NCBI GenBank assembly: GCA_004297725.1 | Contig: SCUS01000064.1 | Span: 39,648 to 103,647, forward strand | Reading direction: 5' to 3' | Origin: Myxococcaceae bacterium | Lineage (GTDB): Bacteria > Myxococcota_A > Polyangia > Polyangiales > Ga0077539 | Length of the DNA stretch: 64,000 bases | Shown here: one piece after another, positions 27,201-35,633 of the stretch | Layout: each line of letters begins with the position of its first letter | Numbering within the stretch: position 1 is the first letter of the stretch | The notes under the pieces: model-generated | Seen by the model: only the letters and a program-made list of their open reading frames with translations | What the model was told of the DNA's origin: nothing | The model's database searches: none | Position numbers and translations under genes: made by a program

Positions 27201-27905
27201 GTGCAGCCGTGGGACCTCACCGACGGGCTCAAGCGCGAGCGCACCGCGCTGGGGCTCTACCTCACCGGGCACCCGCTCGACCGCTACGCGGCGGAGTCGG
27301 CGCGCTTCGCCACCACCTCGACGTCGCAGATTCCGGAGATGGCCAACAACACCGAGGTGACCCTCGCGTGCGTGATCGAGGGCTACCGGGAGAAGGTGCC
27401 GAAGTCGGGCGGGCGCATGGCCTTCTTCTTCATCGAAGACCGGGCGGGGCGCGTGGAGGCGATCGTGCGCGCCAAGGTCTTCGACTCCGTGGCGGGCAAG
27501 CTCAAGGAGGGCGAGGCGCTGCTGCTCAAGGGCAAGGTGCGCACGGAGTTCAAGCGCGACGAGGAGGGCGAGCCGGACGACACGCCCGACGCCGAGCTCG
27601 CGCGCACGGTCTGGGTGGAGGAGGTCACGCCCCTCGGGGACGCGCTGCGGCAGCGCACCCGGGCCGTGCTGCTGCGCCTCGACGCCAACAACCTCAAGGA
27701 GGGTGAGGTCGCGCGGCGGCGCCTGGAGCTGCTCAAGCAGGCGCTGGCGGCGCACCCGGGGCGCATCCCGGTGCAGGCGGTGGTGAAGGTCCCGGGGGGC
27801 GAGGTGGGGGTGCGCATGGCGCGCGTCGGCATCGACCCCTCGGAGGAGCTCATGGCCACCATCGAGCGCATCTTCGGCTCGAAGGTCGCCGAGCTGCGGA
27901 GCTGA
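24246..27905 (+). CDS. dnaE: DNA polymerase III alpha subunit
   Basis: 1219 aa, the catalytic subunit of the replicative polymerase. The PHP domain comes first (FVHLHVHSQYSMLEGAI, LTDHGNMHGA). The palm has GPGRGSGAGSLVAYALGI and PDFDVDFCMLKRERVI, whose Asp pair matches the catalytic Asp401/403 of the E. coli enzyme. GYGFNKSHSAAYALITYQTA lies in the fingers/beta-binding part, and an OB-fold sits in the last 200 residues. The usual dnaE1 length is 1150-1200, so it is complete. The ATG at 24246 directly precedes the PHP domain; the ATG-like start at 24192 adds a basic stretch unlike other DnaE N-termini. Confidence 0.97.
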   Translation: MSEPAFVHLHVHSQYSMLEGAIRVKELCSRVKELGMPAVALTDHGNMHGAIDFYQKANAAGIQPILGCEVSLGHAFPGDRPDKYGLHRAYHLPMLASSEQGYRNLIALVSRAWLDNPEGAPVQTDLEVMARHAKGLVVMTGCLGGLVPQGLLQHSPDVARTVLGTLKEMLDPGHLFVELQDHGLLEQSPLNRCLLELARELDLPVVASNDAHYLKRDDAGAQRALTCIAAGMSLDEAEASGMQSDEMFLKSPREMAEVFGDVPGALSNTLRIAEMCKLKLELGKPMLPNFRDENGQVIEAIDDYFAGLCRGGLEKRFASFRKQNKRFDTNKYRERLEIEVKVICGMKFPGYFLIVQDFINWGKKNGVPVGPGRGSGAGSLVAYALGITDIDPIPYDLLFERFLNPERVSMPDFDVDFCMLKRERVIEYVRNKYGADSVGQIATFQVLKAKSCVRDVGRVMGMPLADVNAIASLVPEPVLGKTVSLKEAMEKEPKLKAKYDTEPASRATIDMAMKLENLNRHAGMHAAGIVISEGPLWNTVPVFRGTGQSAVTQYAKDEVEAAGLVKFDFLGLTTLTVLDFAVSMIRKRPDELERVAKGGEPFNVDDIPLEPKDPDPEKAKKARETFELLQSGETTGVFQLESSGMQKLFKDLKPDCFEDIVAAVALYRPGPLGSGMVEDFVARKNGRAKIVYPHDSLKEVLESTYGVIVYQEQVMMVARKMGGYSLGGADLLRRAMGKKKVEEMAKQKATFVEGAKKLGYEEAKAVEVFDLLEYFAGYGFNKSHSAAYALITYQTAYLKRHFPAEFMAATLCSDLGKIEKLVGTINEARNLGIPVMVPDVNESDRYFTVVYAPTPQPIPRRPANRIEADPWRPRIRVGLGGIKGVGDSAVESILEAREAGPFVDLFDFTARIDPRRVNKSVVEAMVASGCFDDTLHRTGASRAQCHAAIERALERGKGAAKQRTSGQMGLFGMAEALQPTNGYPEVQPWDLTDGLKRERTALGLYLTGHPLDRYAAESARFATTSTSQIPEMANNTEVTLACVIEGYREKVPKSGGRMAFFFIEDRAGRVEAIVRAKVFDSVAGKLKEGEALLLKGKVRTEFKRDEEGEPDDTPDAELARTVWVEEVTPLGDALRQRTRAVLLRLDANNLKEGEVARRRLELLKQALAAHPGRIPVQAVVKVPGGEVGVRMARVGIDPSEELMATIERIFGSKVAELRS

Positions 27906-27924
27906 TGAGGCCGCGGAGCGGGCG

Positions 27925-29058
27925 ATGAGGCACGCCGCGATGATCCCTCCGCCGCGGCGCCGACGGCTTCGGGCGCGGGCGCGCTACCTCCTCGCGCTGC
28001 TCAAGCGCTTCCGCCTCACCCTGGCGATGGCGGCGGTCTTCTTCGGGGCCGTGCCGCTGGTGTTCAGGACCCTCTACCGAGGCCCCGGTGGGGCGCGCAT
28101 CACCTTCGGCGAGGCGCTGCACCACACGTACTTCCTGATGTTCGGGCAGCCCTCCCTCCCCTACGTCGGCGACGTCTTCCTGGAGCTGCTCAACTTCGCG
28201 CTCCCGCCCTTCGGCATCGCGGTCATCGCCGACGGCGTGGTGCGCTTCGCCTTCCTCTTCTTCGCCCAGAAGAACCACGACAAGGAGTGGATCACCGTGA
28301 TCTCCGAGACCCTGCGATCGCACGTCATCGTCTGCGGCGCCGGCCGGGTGGGCTACCGCGTCTCGGCGCAGCTCCTGGAGCTCGGCCACGAGGTGGTGGT
28401 GATCGAGAAGCGCCCCGACGCGCCCTTCATCGCCGTGCTCCAGGCCCACGACGTGCCCGTGCTCATCGACGACGTGAAGAGCCCGCAGGCGCTCCAGCGC
28501 ACCAACGTCCGACACGCGGCGGCGATCGTCTGCGCGACCGACGACGACCTCGCCAACCTCAACACCGCCCTCGACGCGCGTCGGCTCAACCCCTCGATCA
28601 GGGTGGTCTTGCGGCTCTTCGACGACGACCTCGGCGCCCGGGTGCGCGACGCCTTCCAGGCCGAGGTGCTGTCGAGCTCCGCCCTCGCCGCCCCGGCGCT
28701 GGCGCTCGCGGCGCTCGACCCGCGCATCTCCCACAGCTTCCACGCCGGCGACCGGCTGATGGTGGTCTCGGACTTCCAGGTCACCGAAGCGCTCGCGGCG
28801 CTCACCGTGGCCGAGCTCCAGCACCGCTTCCGGGTGGTGACGCTCTGCGTGCGCCACAGCTCCGAGCCGCAGATGCACCCCAAGCCGGCGCACCGCTTCA
28901 AGCGCGGCGAGGTGGCGACGCTACAGGGGATGTACCCCGACTACCTGGAGCTGCGAGCCTTTACCGGGGAGCGTAAGCCGCCGGTCTCCGCGGTGGGGCG
29001 AAGCGACCTCGCGCCGCTGCGCACGCCCGAGCCCGAGGACGGGGACAGCGCCATCTGA
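27925..29058 (+). CDS. RCK (TrkA-N) domain membrane protein lacking a potassium-channel filter
   Basis: 377 aa. A basic start, then two hydrophobic segments (LTLAMAAVFFGAVPLVF; PFGIAVIADGVVRFAFLFF) flank FGQPSLPYVGD where channels would have TVGYG. Residues about 130-260 are an RCK/TrkA-N fold with HVIVCGAGRVGYRVSAQLLE and the acidic strand end VVVIEKRPDA. A second RCK-type domain and a short tail follow. Channels of this shape gate potassium by NAD(H) or ligand binding; without the filter this one may sense or transport something else. It starts 19 nt after dnaE. Confidence 0.8.
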   Translation: MRHAAMIPPPRRRRLRARARYLLALLKRFRLTLAMAAVFFGAVPLVFRTLYRGPGGARITFGEALHHTYFLMFGQPSLPYVGDVFLELLNFALPPFGIAVIADGVVRFAFLFFAQKNHDKEWITVISETLRSHVIVCGAGRVGYRVSAQLLELGHEVVVIEKRPDAPFIAVLQAHDVPVLIDDVKSPQALQRTNVRHAAAIVCATDDDLANLNTALDARRLNPSIRVVLRLFDDDLGARVRDAFQAEVLSSSALAAPALALAALDPRISHSFHAGDRLMVVSDFQVTEALAALTVAELQHRFRVVTLCVRHSSEPQMHPKPAHRFKRGEVATLQGMYPDYLELRAFTGERKPPVSAVGRSDLAPLRTPEPEDGDSAI

Positions 29059-29098
29059 GGGGGTGCGAGGGAGGGCGAAGGGCGCGCGGGCTGCCCGT

Positions 29099-29112
29099 GT
29101 CGAGCGCTCGAC
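29099..29112. repeat. 14-bp perfect palindrome between convergent genes
   Basis: GTCGAGCGCTCGAC is perfectly self-complementary and lies 40 nt after the stop of the RCK gene. A second small hairpin (GGGCG, CAAA, CGCCC at 29204-29217) follows before the kinase stop. No T-tract is present, so a weak terminator or protein-binding site are both possible. Confidence 0.4.
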
Positions 29113-29238
29113 TTGGGCCACCGCCGTTGCGAACTCTGGACAGCCAACGTGGGCGGCGGAGGATCAGCGCCTCTCACCCGGCAGAGGCTCGACTCGACGG
29201 ACCGGGCGCAAACGCCCAGGTCGCTCTTCGGTGCGTCC

Positions 29239-31770
29239 TTACGGTCTGGCCTTGTGCACCGGACCGTCCAGGACATCGCGCACCTTGCGCGCCAGCGACT
29301 CCTGGGAGAATGGCTTGGTCAGCAGCGCCAGACCCGGCTCGAGGATGCCGTGCTGCACGATGGCATCGTCCGTGTAGCCCGACATGTACAGCGTGCGGCG
29401 GCTGAGGTTTCTGCCGCTCAGCTCCTGGGCCAGGTCACGGCCGCTGATGCCCGGCATCACGACATCGGTCAACAGCAGATCGACGGCCGCGGCGCGGTCG
29501 GCCATCAGCTTGAGCGCGGCCTGTCCGTTGGCGGCGTCCAGCACCTCGTAGCCCTGCTCGGTCATGGCGCGCTTGATGATTCTGCGGATGGCGTCCTCGT
29601 CCTCGACCAGCAGGATGGTCTCGCTGCCGCGATACGGCGCGGCGTCGTCCCCACCCTCGCCGAGCAGGTCGGCCTCTGCCTGGGCTTGGGGCAGATACAT
29701 CCGGAATTCGGTGCCGCAATCGGGCTCGCTCCAGATGTCGATCTCGCCGCCGCTTTGCTTGATGATCCCGTAGATCATCGACAGCCCCAGACCGGTGCCC
29801 TTGCCCTCCGATTTGGTGGTGAAGAACGGCTCGAACGCGCGCGCCTTGACCTGTTCGTTCATGCCACAACCGGTGTCGCGCACGGTCAACTGGATCAGCG
29901 CGACGCCAGCCAGGCGCGGATAGGTGACGGCAAGCGTCCCGCCTCCGATCACCCGGGCGGTCTCCAGCGTCAGCGTCCCACCCCTGGGCATCGCATCGCG
30001 CGCGTTGACGGCCAGGTTCATCAGGACCTGGTCGATCTGCCCCTCGTCGACCCTGGCCAGGCACGGCTGCGACGCAAACCGGGTCTCCAGCTTGATGTCT
30101 TCGCCGATGAGCCGCTTGAGCATCTTGGCCGTGTGGCCTGCCAGTTCGCTCACGTCCATGACCTTCATGTCCATGACCTGCTTGCGGCTGAACGCCAGGA
30201 GCTGTCGGGTCAGGCCGGCGGCTCGCTGGGTCGCCGCCAGGATCTCGCGGATGTCCAGGACGCTGGGATCGTCGGGCGCAAGCCCCTGGAGCACGAAGTC
30301 CGCGTTGCCGCCAATGACCGTCAACAGGTTGTTGAAGTCGTGCGCCACGCCGCCGGCGAGCCGGCCCACCGACTCCATCTTCTGGGCCTGCTGAAGCTCA
30401 AGCCGCAGCCGCTCTCGCTCCGCCTCGGCGTGGCGCTGCTCGGTGATGTCCTTGATGACTCCGAGGATGAAGTCCTGCGTTCCGACCGTCACCTGGCTCA
30501 CGGACAGCGAGACGACGATGCTCTCGCCGCCGCGCTTGATGCCTTCGACCTCCAGGTCGCGGACGAATCCGTTGGCCACCACCGCGGCAACCATCTTCGC
30601 ACGGTCATCGGGATTGCCGTACAGGCCCAGGCCCAGCGAGGTCTTGCCGACGGCTTCTTCGCGGGAGTAACCGAACACCTTCTCGAATCTAGCGTTCACC
30701 TCGATGATCAAGCCTTCGCGCAGGGTGGCCCAATACATGGCGTCGAGGCCGGTCGTGAACGCCAGCCGGAACTTCTCTTCGGTCTCACGCTGAATCGCTG
30801 CTGCCCGCTCGCGTTCGGTGACATCCTCGAAGATGCCGACGACGCCATAAGGCGCGCCGCCGTCCTGGGAGAGCGGCACCTTTGACGTCTCGATGAGGCG
30901 GCGCGAGCCATCAACGAGCTGCACGTCCTCGATATAGTGCAGGCGAGGCGTGTTGGCGGCGATGATCGCCCTGTCGTCCGCAACGTACGCCTCGATGTGC
31001 GCGCGCGGCCAATGCAGGTCGAAGTCGGTCTTGGCCACGATGTCGCGCGGCGACTGCGCTCCGGCGGCCCTGGCGAAGGCCGCGTTGCAGCCGAGATAGC
31101 GGCCGCCCAGATCCTTCCAGAACACGGCCTGAGGAATGGTGTCGAGGATGATGGACTGGCGGGCGTGCTCGTCGATGGCGCGCTTGCGATCGGCGCTGAG
31201 GGTGGTGATCACCCGCGTCATGCGCGCCAGAAGGTCAAGGATCTGTGGGATGTCCTGCTCTTCGACCACCGGCACTTCGCGCAGCGCGGCCAGATAGTCC
31301 GCGCCATCGAATCCGCACACCTCGGCCTGCTTAAGAAAGTAGCTCTCGTCCGGTGCTCTGGTCAGGAACTGGCCAATGAAGACGTTGGCGATGTGCTTGC
31401 CTTCAAGGATGATCGGCGAAGCGCAGTCAGTCAGGCCGTTCAGGCAGGGGTAGATCGCGTACTGCCCGCCTTCGTTGAGTTGAGTGGCGAGCGTTGTGTC
31501 GGACTCGATGCAACGCGCGCACGTCCGCGGACCGGTGCGATGATACTGGACGCAGATTCGCTGCCAGCGCGAGGAGAACAGGACATTGGCGTCGAGGTCG
31601 ATGATCGAGACGGGGATCTTGATCAGCTTGTAGAATGACTCGAAGAGCTGATGGATCTCTGTGCCTTTCAGCAGGTCTTCCAGAAGCCGCGAACCGGCAG
31701 GCAGGCTGTCGGAGTAGCGGTAGGCCGCAGCCGCGGCGCCGGCTGTGTCAAGGCATGGAAACTTCCTCAT
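29239..31770 (-). CDS. hybrid sensor histidine kinase, PocR-PAS-PAS-HisKA-HATPase-REC
   Basis: 843 aa. The N-terminal PocR-type ligand domain (about 35-195) contains [10 protein letters not shown] and a CASPI segment. Two PAS domains follow (about 200-320 and 330-445), then HisKA with phosphoacceptor His477 in [17 protein letters not shown]. The HATPase has the N-box [14 protein letters not shown] and G-boxes DTGCGM and [15 protein letters not shown]-terminal receiver has LLVEDED and [13 protein letters not shown]. No membrane helix, so it is cytoplasmic. GGAG lies 7 nt before the ATG at 31770. Codon use is visibly less G/C-ending than in neighbours and an IS110 relic lies just upstream, suggesting acquisition. 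No partner regulator is adjacent. Confidence 0.92.
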   Translation of the reverse strand: MRKFPCLDTAGAAAAAYRYSDSLPAGSRLLEDLLKGTEIHQLFESFYKLIKIPVSIIDLDANVLFSSRWQRICVQYHRTGPRTCARCIESDTTLATQLNEGGQYAIYPCLNGLTDCASPIILEGKHIANVFIGQFLTRAPDESYFLKQAEVCGFDGADYLAALREVPVVEEQDIPQILDLLARMTRVITTLSADRKRAIDEHARQSIILDTIPQAVFWKDLGGRYLGCNAAFARAAGAQSPRDIVAKTDFDLHWPRAHIEAYVADDRAIIAANTPRLHYIEDVQLVDGSRRLIETSKVPLSQDGGAPYGVVGIFEDVTERERAAAIQRETEEKFRLAFTTGLDAMYWATLREGLIIEVNARFEKVFGYSREEAVGKTSLGLGLYGNPDDRAKMVAAVVANGFVRDLEVEGIKRGGESIVVSLSVSQVTVGTQDFILGVIKDITEQRHAEAERERLRLELQQAQKMESVGRLAGGVAHDFNNLLTVIGGNADFVLQGLAPDDPSVLDIREILAATQRAAGLTRQLLAFSRKQVMDMKVMDVSELAGHTAKMLKRLIGEDIKLETRFASQPCLARVDEGQIDQVLMNLAVNARDAMPRGGTLTLETARVIGGGTLAVTYPRLAGVALIQLTVRDTGCGMNEQVKARAFEPFFTTKSEGKGTGLGLSMIYGIIKQSGGEIDIWSEPDCGTEFRMYLPQAQAEADLLGEGGDDAAPYRGSETILLVEDEDAIRRIIKRAMTEQGYEVLDAANGQAALKLMADRAAAVDLLLTDVVMPGISGRDLAQELSGRNLSRRTLYMSGYTDDAIVQHGILEPGLALLTKPFSQESLARKVRDVLDGPVHKARP

Positions 31771-32446
31771 GATCATTCTCCGTGCGGGGAAGCGATTCGA
31801 CACCTGAGAGAAGATCTGCAGTCGGTCCAGAAGCCATTCCGCGGCCGGTGTGTACCGCGGTCGGACTCGTGGGCGCAAGCAGGTCAGGGCTTCGTTCCAG
31901 GGTGATCGCCGCCGCCGACACGACGTGGACGGCGCCCCGCGACTCAACGCGTGACGGCGCGCGTCCTCGCCATCGCGCGAGGGCATGGCGGCGGGACGCG
32001 CCTCGCGTTCACCGGTGACGTGGCGCACCGGGAGATCGCGCAGTGCCCGCGAGTCGATGGCCTGGTTCTTTCGATATTTGCCTTTCGGCCGAGCAGGAAA
32101 CTGCACGGATCGACGATCAGGCAGCACACGCCTTGCGTCTGCAGTCGGCGCAAGAGCCAGAAAGCATGCATCGTCCGATTCCTCGCGTGATTGACCATGA
32201 TCAATCGCGATTGCGATGGGCGACAGAGTCCGTCTAATCCGCGGTGGCGATCAGTGGTCGTGCGCAGCGTGCGCTTGGGGGCGCTGCTCCGGTCGTTGGG
32301 CGAGAGGCCGCCCACCGGGGCGCAGCGCCACCGGGCCCCGTGAGGGCCGAGGGCGTCGAGCGACGCGGCGTCGACGGAGCGCGAAATCGCGCCGCGGTCG
32401 CCGCGGAGTGGGTCAAGCTGCGGGGCGTTCCCAGGAGACGGCAGCG
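31771..32446. other. gene-free stretch holding an IS relic
   Basis: About 680 bp between the hybrid kinase and the DUF1456 gene contains no intact gene. It holds the frameshifted transposase relic (31936-32198), the presumed promoter region of the kinase on the minus strand, and G+C-rich sequence before 32447 with no further structure I can support. Open frames across it are short or compositionally odd. Confidence 0.6.
31936..32198 (-). pseudogene. frameshifted fragment of an IS110-family transposase
   Basis: On the minus strand one frame reads [20 protein letters not shown] then [13 protein letters not shown]. After a 1-nt shift near 32069 the next frame continues [20 protein letters not shown] and [16 protein letters not shown]. 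Together these match in order the DEDD-domain part of IS110-type transposases (FWLxRxLxxxGxxxxVxDPxS, RAKTDxxD, GE, VPSxxxEDxRR). Only about 85 codons survive; the start, the C-terminal half and the terminal ends are missing, and the RAKTD segment is degraded. It is therefore an old, inactive remnant. Alignment is from memory of the family, not from a search. Confidence 0.7.
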
Positions 32447-32917
32447 ATGATCCACAACGACGTGTTGCGCAGCGTTCGGTACATCCTCAACGTCGGCGAC
32501 GAGGCCCTCGCGACGATCGTGCGGCTCGGCGGCGCGCAGGCCACGGCCGCCGAGGTGAGCGCGTTCCTCAGGCACGAGCACGAGAGCGGCTATCAGGCCT
32601 GCAGCGACGCCGTGATGGCGAGCTTCCTCGACGGGCTGATCGTCCACCGGCGCGGGCCGAAGGGGTCCGCCGCGCCGCGGCCCGCCGGGGGCACCGTCAC
32701 CAACAACACGGTGCTGAAGAAGCTTCGCGTCGCCTTCGAACTCCGTGACGACGACCTGGTGGCGATCATGAAGCGCGCTGGATTCGCGGTGTCGAAGCCC
32801 GAGCTGAGCGCGCTCTTCCGCGACCCGAGCCACGGCAACTTCCGAACGTGCGGCGACCAGTTCTTGCGCAACTTCCTCCGTAGCCTGGCCGCACACCTCC
32901 GGGGCGCACCGCCCTGA
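32447..32917 (+). CDS. DUF1456 family protein (YehS-like)
   Basis: 156 aa. The ATG at 32447 has AGGAGA 9 nt upstream. Two repeated units are visible: MIHNDVLRSVRYILNVGDEA with AEVSAFLRHEHESGYQACSD, and NNTVLKKLRVAFELRDDDLV with KPELSALFRDPSHGNFRTCG. Each unit reads as a short helical module, and the duplication is the hallmark of DUF1456. A function is not established for the family. Single gene with its own start signal, in ordinary codon use for this genome. Confidence 0.88.
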   Translation: MIHNDVLRSVRYILNVGDEALATIVRLGGAQATAAEVSAFLRHEHESGYQACSDAVMASFLDGLIVHRRGPKGSAAPRPAGGTVTNNTVLKKLRVAFELRDDDLVAIMKRAGFAVSKPELSALFRDPSHGNFRTCGDQFLRNFLRSLAAHLRGAPP

Positions 32918-32941
32918 GCGGCGCGCGGGGCGGTGCTTCGC

Positions 32942-34039
32942 TCAGGCCGCGGCCCGCTCCCCCCGCCCCGAGAGCAGCGCGTCGAGCCCCTCGCGCACCG
33001 ACGCCGCGTGCGAGCGCTCGAGCGCAGAGTCCGCGCGCGCCGAGAGGGCCTCCGCGGCCTCGACGAGCGCCGGGGCGAGCGAGCCGTCGCGCGCCACGCA
33101 GAACGCCAGCACGTCCCAGCCGAGGGCCGCGTGCCCGGCCTCGTCGCGGGCCACGGTCTCCAGCACCGCCGCGACGGCGGGGTCGGCGGCGACCTCCGCG
33201 GCGGCCCGCAGCGCGGCGAGCCCCTCGCCGTAGGCACCGTCGACGAGCGACTCCAGCGCGACGCGGCGCAGCGTCCCGGCGGGGCGCTCGGCGGCCTCGC
33301 CCTCGAGGGCCTCGGGCCAGGCGTCGGGCCCGACGGGCTCACCGGCGTAGGCGCCCGCGAGGGCGAAGGCGAGGCGGGCGTGGAGCACCTCGTCGAGGGC
33401 CGCGCGGTGGGCGCGCTCGACCAGCTCGGGGGTCGCCCCGAGGGCCAGCAGGTCGATCGACAGGCGGGCGAAGGCCGCGACGGAGGAGTGCTCCTCGCGG
33501 GCGTCGCGGGTCCACCGGGCGGCCTCTCGGGCGCGCTCGGCGGGGGTGAGCCGCGAGGCGTCGGGGAGCGCCGCGGGGAGGTCGCCCGACCACGCGGCGT
33601 CGCGGCGGATGGGGGCGGTGCGCGGGCGCCCCCGGACGCGAAGCGGGCGGCCGTGGGCGCCGCCGCCGGAGACCATGAGCAGGCTGAAGGCGGCCGCCGC
33701 CGCGGCGGTGACGACGGAGAGCACCGAGACGACGAGCGCGAAGACGCCGCCGGCGCGCGAGGCCCCGAGCCGCCCGCTCACCACGATGGCGCGGATCGAG
33801 AGGACGAGCGCGGCGATCCACAGCGAGAAGCCCACCGCGATGGCCACGCCGAGCGGCGCGAGGCTCCCGCCGCCGTCGAAGCGGTGGCCGAGGAACTCCA
33901 GCACCAGCGCGACGTACACGACGGGCATCACGAGGCACGACACGAGCGAGACCGCGGCGGCGACGCCGGTGCGGGGGTGCGCCGCGGGGGCGGCGGGCAC
34001 CGGGGCATACGGAGGCGGGTAAGGCGCGGGGGGTTGCAT
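32942..34039 (-). CDS. membrane protein with C-terminal ferritin-like domain
   Basis: 365 aa. A Pro-rich head (MQPPAPYPPPYAPVPAAPAA) is followed by three membrane helices (about 25-50, 62-88, 97-122) and, from about 170 on, a helical ferritin-like domain. Acid/His ligand motifs typical of diiron four-helix bundles appear in order: REEHSSVAAF, LDEVLHARLAFA and ARDEAGHAALGW. The diiron reading is inference from these motifs. It converges on the DUF1456 gene and lies 33 nt upstream of nothing co-directional except deoD beyond it. Substrate and reaction unknown. Confidence 0.75.
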   Translation of the reverse strand: MQPPAPYPPPYAPVPAAPAAHPRTGVAAAVSLVSCLVMPVVYVALVLEFLGHRFDGGGSLAPLGVAIAVGFSLWIAALVLSIRAIVVSGRLGASRAGGVFALVVSVLSVVTAAAAAAFSLLMVSGGGAHGRPLRVRGRPRTAPIRRDAAWSGDLPAALPDASRLTPAERAREAARWTRDAREEHSSVAAFARLSIDLLALGATPELVERAHRAALDEVLHARLAFALAGAYAGEPVGPDAWPEALEGEAAERPAGTLRRVALESLVDGAYGEGLAALRAAAEVAADPAVAAVLETVARDEAGHAALGWDVLAFCVARDGSLAPALVEAAEALSARADSALERSHAASVREGLDALLSGRGERAAA

Positions 34040-34072
34040 GGCGGCCGAGTGTAGCCCGGCCGCGGCGCCGCC

Positions 34073-34783
34073 CTACCCGATGGCGGCGTCGAGGGCGGCG
34101 AGCGCCATGTCGGCGAAGCCCGTCTGCCGCTCGGCGGCGCTGAGGCTCTCGTGCGTGACCAGGCTGTCGCTCACCATCAGCACGGTGAGCGCGCGCGCCC
34201 CGAGGCGAGCGGCGATGGTGTAGAGCCCGGCGGCCTCCATCTCCACCGCGAGGACGTTGTGGCTCGCCCAGGTCTTCCACCCGTCGGGCTGGTCGACGTC
34301 GTAGAAGGTGTCGGTCGAGAGCACGTTGCCCACGTGCACCTTGAACCCGCGCTCGTTGGCCGACTGCCACGCCCGGTGCAGGAGGTGGAAGTCCGCGGTG
34401 GGGGCGAAGGTCATCCCGGGGAAGCGCCGCGACACGGTGCTCGAGTCGGTGGAGGCGCTCTGCCCCAGCACGAGGTCGCGGATGCCCACCTGGGGCTGCA
34501 TCGAGCCGCAGGTGCCCACGCGGATCAGCGTGCGCACGCCGTACTCGGAGATGAGCTCGTGGGCGTAGATGGAGATCGACGGGACGCCCATGCCGGAGCC
34601 CTGCACCGAGACCCTGCGGCCCTTGTAGGTGCCGGTGTAGCCGAGCATCCCTCGCACCTCGTTGTAGAGCGTGGGGGACTCGAAGAAGCGCTCGGCGATG
34701 AGCTTCGCGCGCAGCGGGTCTCCAGGGAGAAGCACGATGTCCGCGATGTCTCCGGGCTTCGCGGCGAGGTGGGGCGTAGGCAT
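34073..34783 (-). CDS. deoD: purine-nucleoside phosphorylase, DeoD type
   Basis: 236 aa, the full length of the hexameric bacterial enzyme that splits purine (deoxy)nucleosides with phosphate. Signatures include the start [60 protein letters not shown] and the nucleoside-binding [13 protein letters not shown] followed by SDSL, whose Asp is the catalytic acid in the family. ATG at 34783. It serves purine salvage. Its upstream neighbour is the ABC permease pair, 52 nt away. Confidence 0.96.
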   Translation of the reverse strand: MPTPHLAAKPGDIADIVLLPGDPLRAKLIAERFFESPTLYNEVRGMLGYTGTYKGRRVSVQGSGMGVPSISIYAHELISEYGVRTLIRVGTCGSMQPQVGIRDLVLGQSASTDSSTVSRRFPGMTFAPTADFHLLHRAWQSANERGFKVHVGNVLSTDTFYDVDQPDGWKTWASHNVLAVEMEAAGLYTIAARLGARALTVLMVSDSLVTHESLSAAERQTGFADMALAALDAAIG

Positions 34784-34835
34784 CTTGGGGGGCAGGGCTC
34801 CGTAGGGGGTGTCAGGCGCGGTCGCCGGGGCATAT

Positions 34836-35633
34836 CTATCCCCGCGGGTCGAGCTTGTCGCGCAGCCAGTCGCCGGTGAGGTTGAAGCCCAGCACCGTGG
34901 TGGTGATGGCGACGCCCGCGGTCACCGCCAGCCGTGGCGCCTGGAGCAGGTGCGCCGTGCCCTGGTCGAGCAGGGCTCCCCAGGAGGCCGACGCCCCGGG
35001 CCCGAGGCCCAGGAAGGACAGCGAGGCCTCGGCCAGCACCACCGCGCCGAGCCCGAAGGTCGCCTGCACCACCAGCGGCCCCGAGGCGTTGGGCAGCACG
35101 TGGCGGAAGAAGATCCGCCCCGGGAGAGCGCCCATCGCCCGGGCGGCGGTGACGAACTCCCGCTCCCGAAGCCGCAGCACCTCCGCGCGCGCCACGCGGG
35201 CGTAGCCGACCCAGCCGGTGATGGAGAGCGCCGCGATGAGGTGCAGCACCCCGGGGCGCGCCACCAGCGCCAGCACCGCCATGTTCACCAGCACCGAGGG
35301 GAAGGACTGCGCCGCGTCGGTCACCCTCGCCGCGACCGCGCCCGTGCGGCCTCCCACGAAGGCCGCGCCGCCGCCCAGGAGGGTTCCGACGACCAGGGAG
35401 ATGAGCACGGTGGTGAGCGAGACCACGCCCGCGAGGCGCGCCCCGTGGAGCAGCACGGAGAGCACGTCGACGCCGTTGTCCGCGGTGCCGAGCAGGTGCT
35501 GCGAGGAGGGGCCCTCGAGGACGTGCGCGAGGTCGATGGCGCGCGGCGAGCGGGGAGAGATCGACGGGCCGAGCAGGGCCATCGCCGTGAAGAGGCCGAC
35601 CAGGGGCAGTCCGAGTCGGGCGCGGAGGTTCAC
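34836..35633 (-). CDS. dipeptide/oligopeptide-type ABC transporter permease, DppC-like
   Basis: 265 aa. A membrane helix at the N-terminus ([16 protein letters not shown]) is followed by a periplasmic loop with the typical [20 protein letters not shown] and four more helices. The EAA loop that docks the ATPase reads [20 protein letters not shown] then LPNASGPL. The start GTG at 35633 overlaps the DppB-like stop as GTGA, so the two subunits are made together. No ATPase or binding-protein gene is beside it; they must be encoded elsewhere if the transporter works. Confidence 0.92.
   Translation of the reverse strand: MNLRARLGLPLVGLFTAMALLGPSISPRSPRAIDLAHVLEGPSSQHLLGTADNGVDVLSVLLHGARLAGVVSLTTVLISLVVGTLLGGGAAFVGGRTGAVAARVTDAAQSFPSVLVNMAVLALVARPGVLHLIAALSITGWVGYARVARAEVLRLREREFVTAARAMGALPGRIFFRHVLPNASGPLVVQATFGLGAVVLAEASLSFLGLGPGASASWGALLDQGTAHLLQAPRLAVTAGVAITTTVLGFNLTGDWLRDKLDPRG

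Noticed and set aside
24249..27755. 1168-codon open frame antisense to dnaE
   Set aside because: Its product is Leu/Val/His/Arg-rich low-complexity sequence mirroring the dnaE codons; long antisense frames are normal in very G+C-rich DNA.
31651..31905. Plus-strand 84-codon frame near the kinase start
   Set aside because: It overlaps the kinase start antisense, has no ribosome-binding site and no recognisable motif.
32216..32446. Upstream extension of the DUF1456 frame
   Set aside because: The stretch is Arg/Gly-rich and unlike the family, and AGGAGA lies just before the ATG at 32447.
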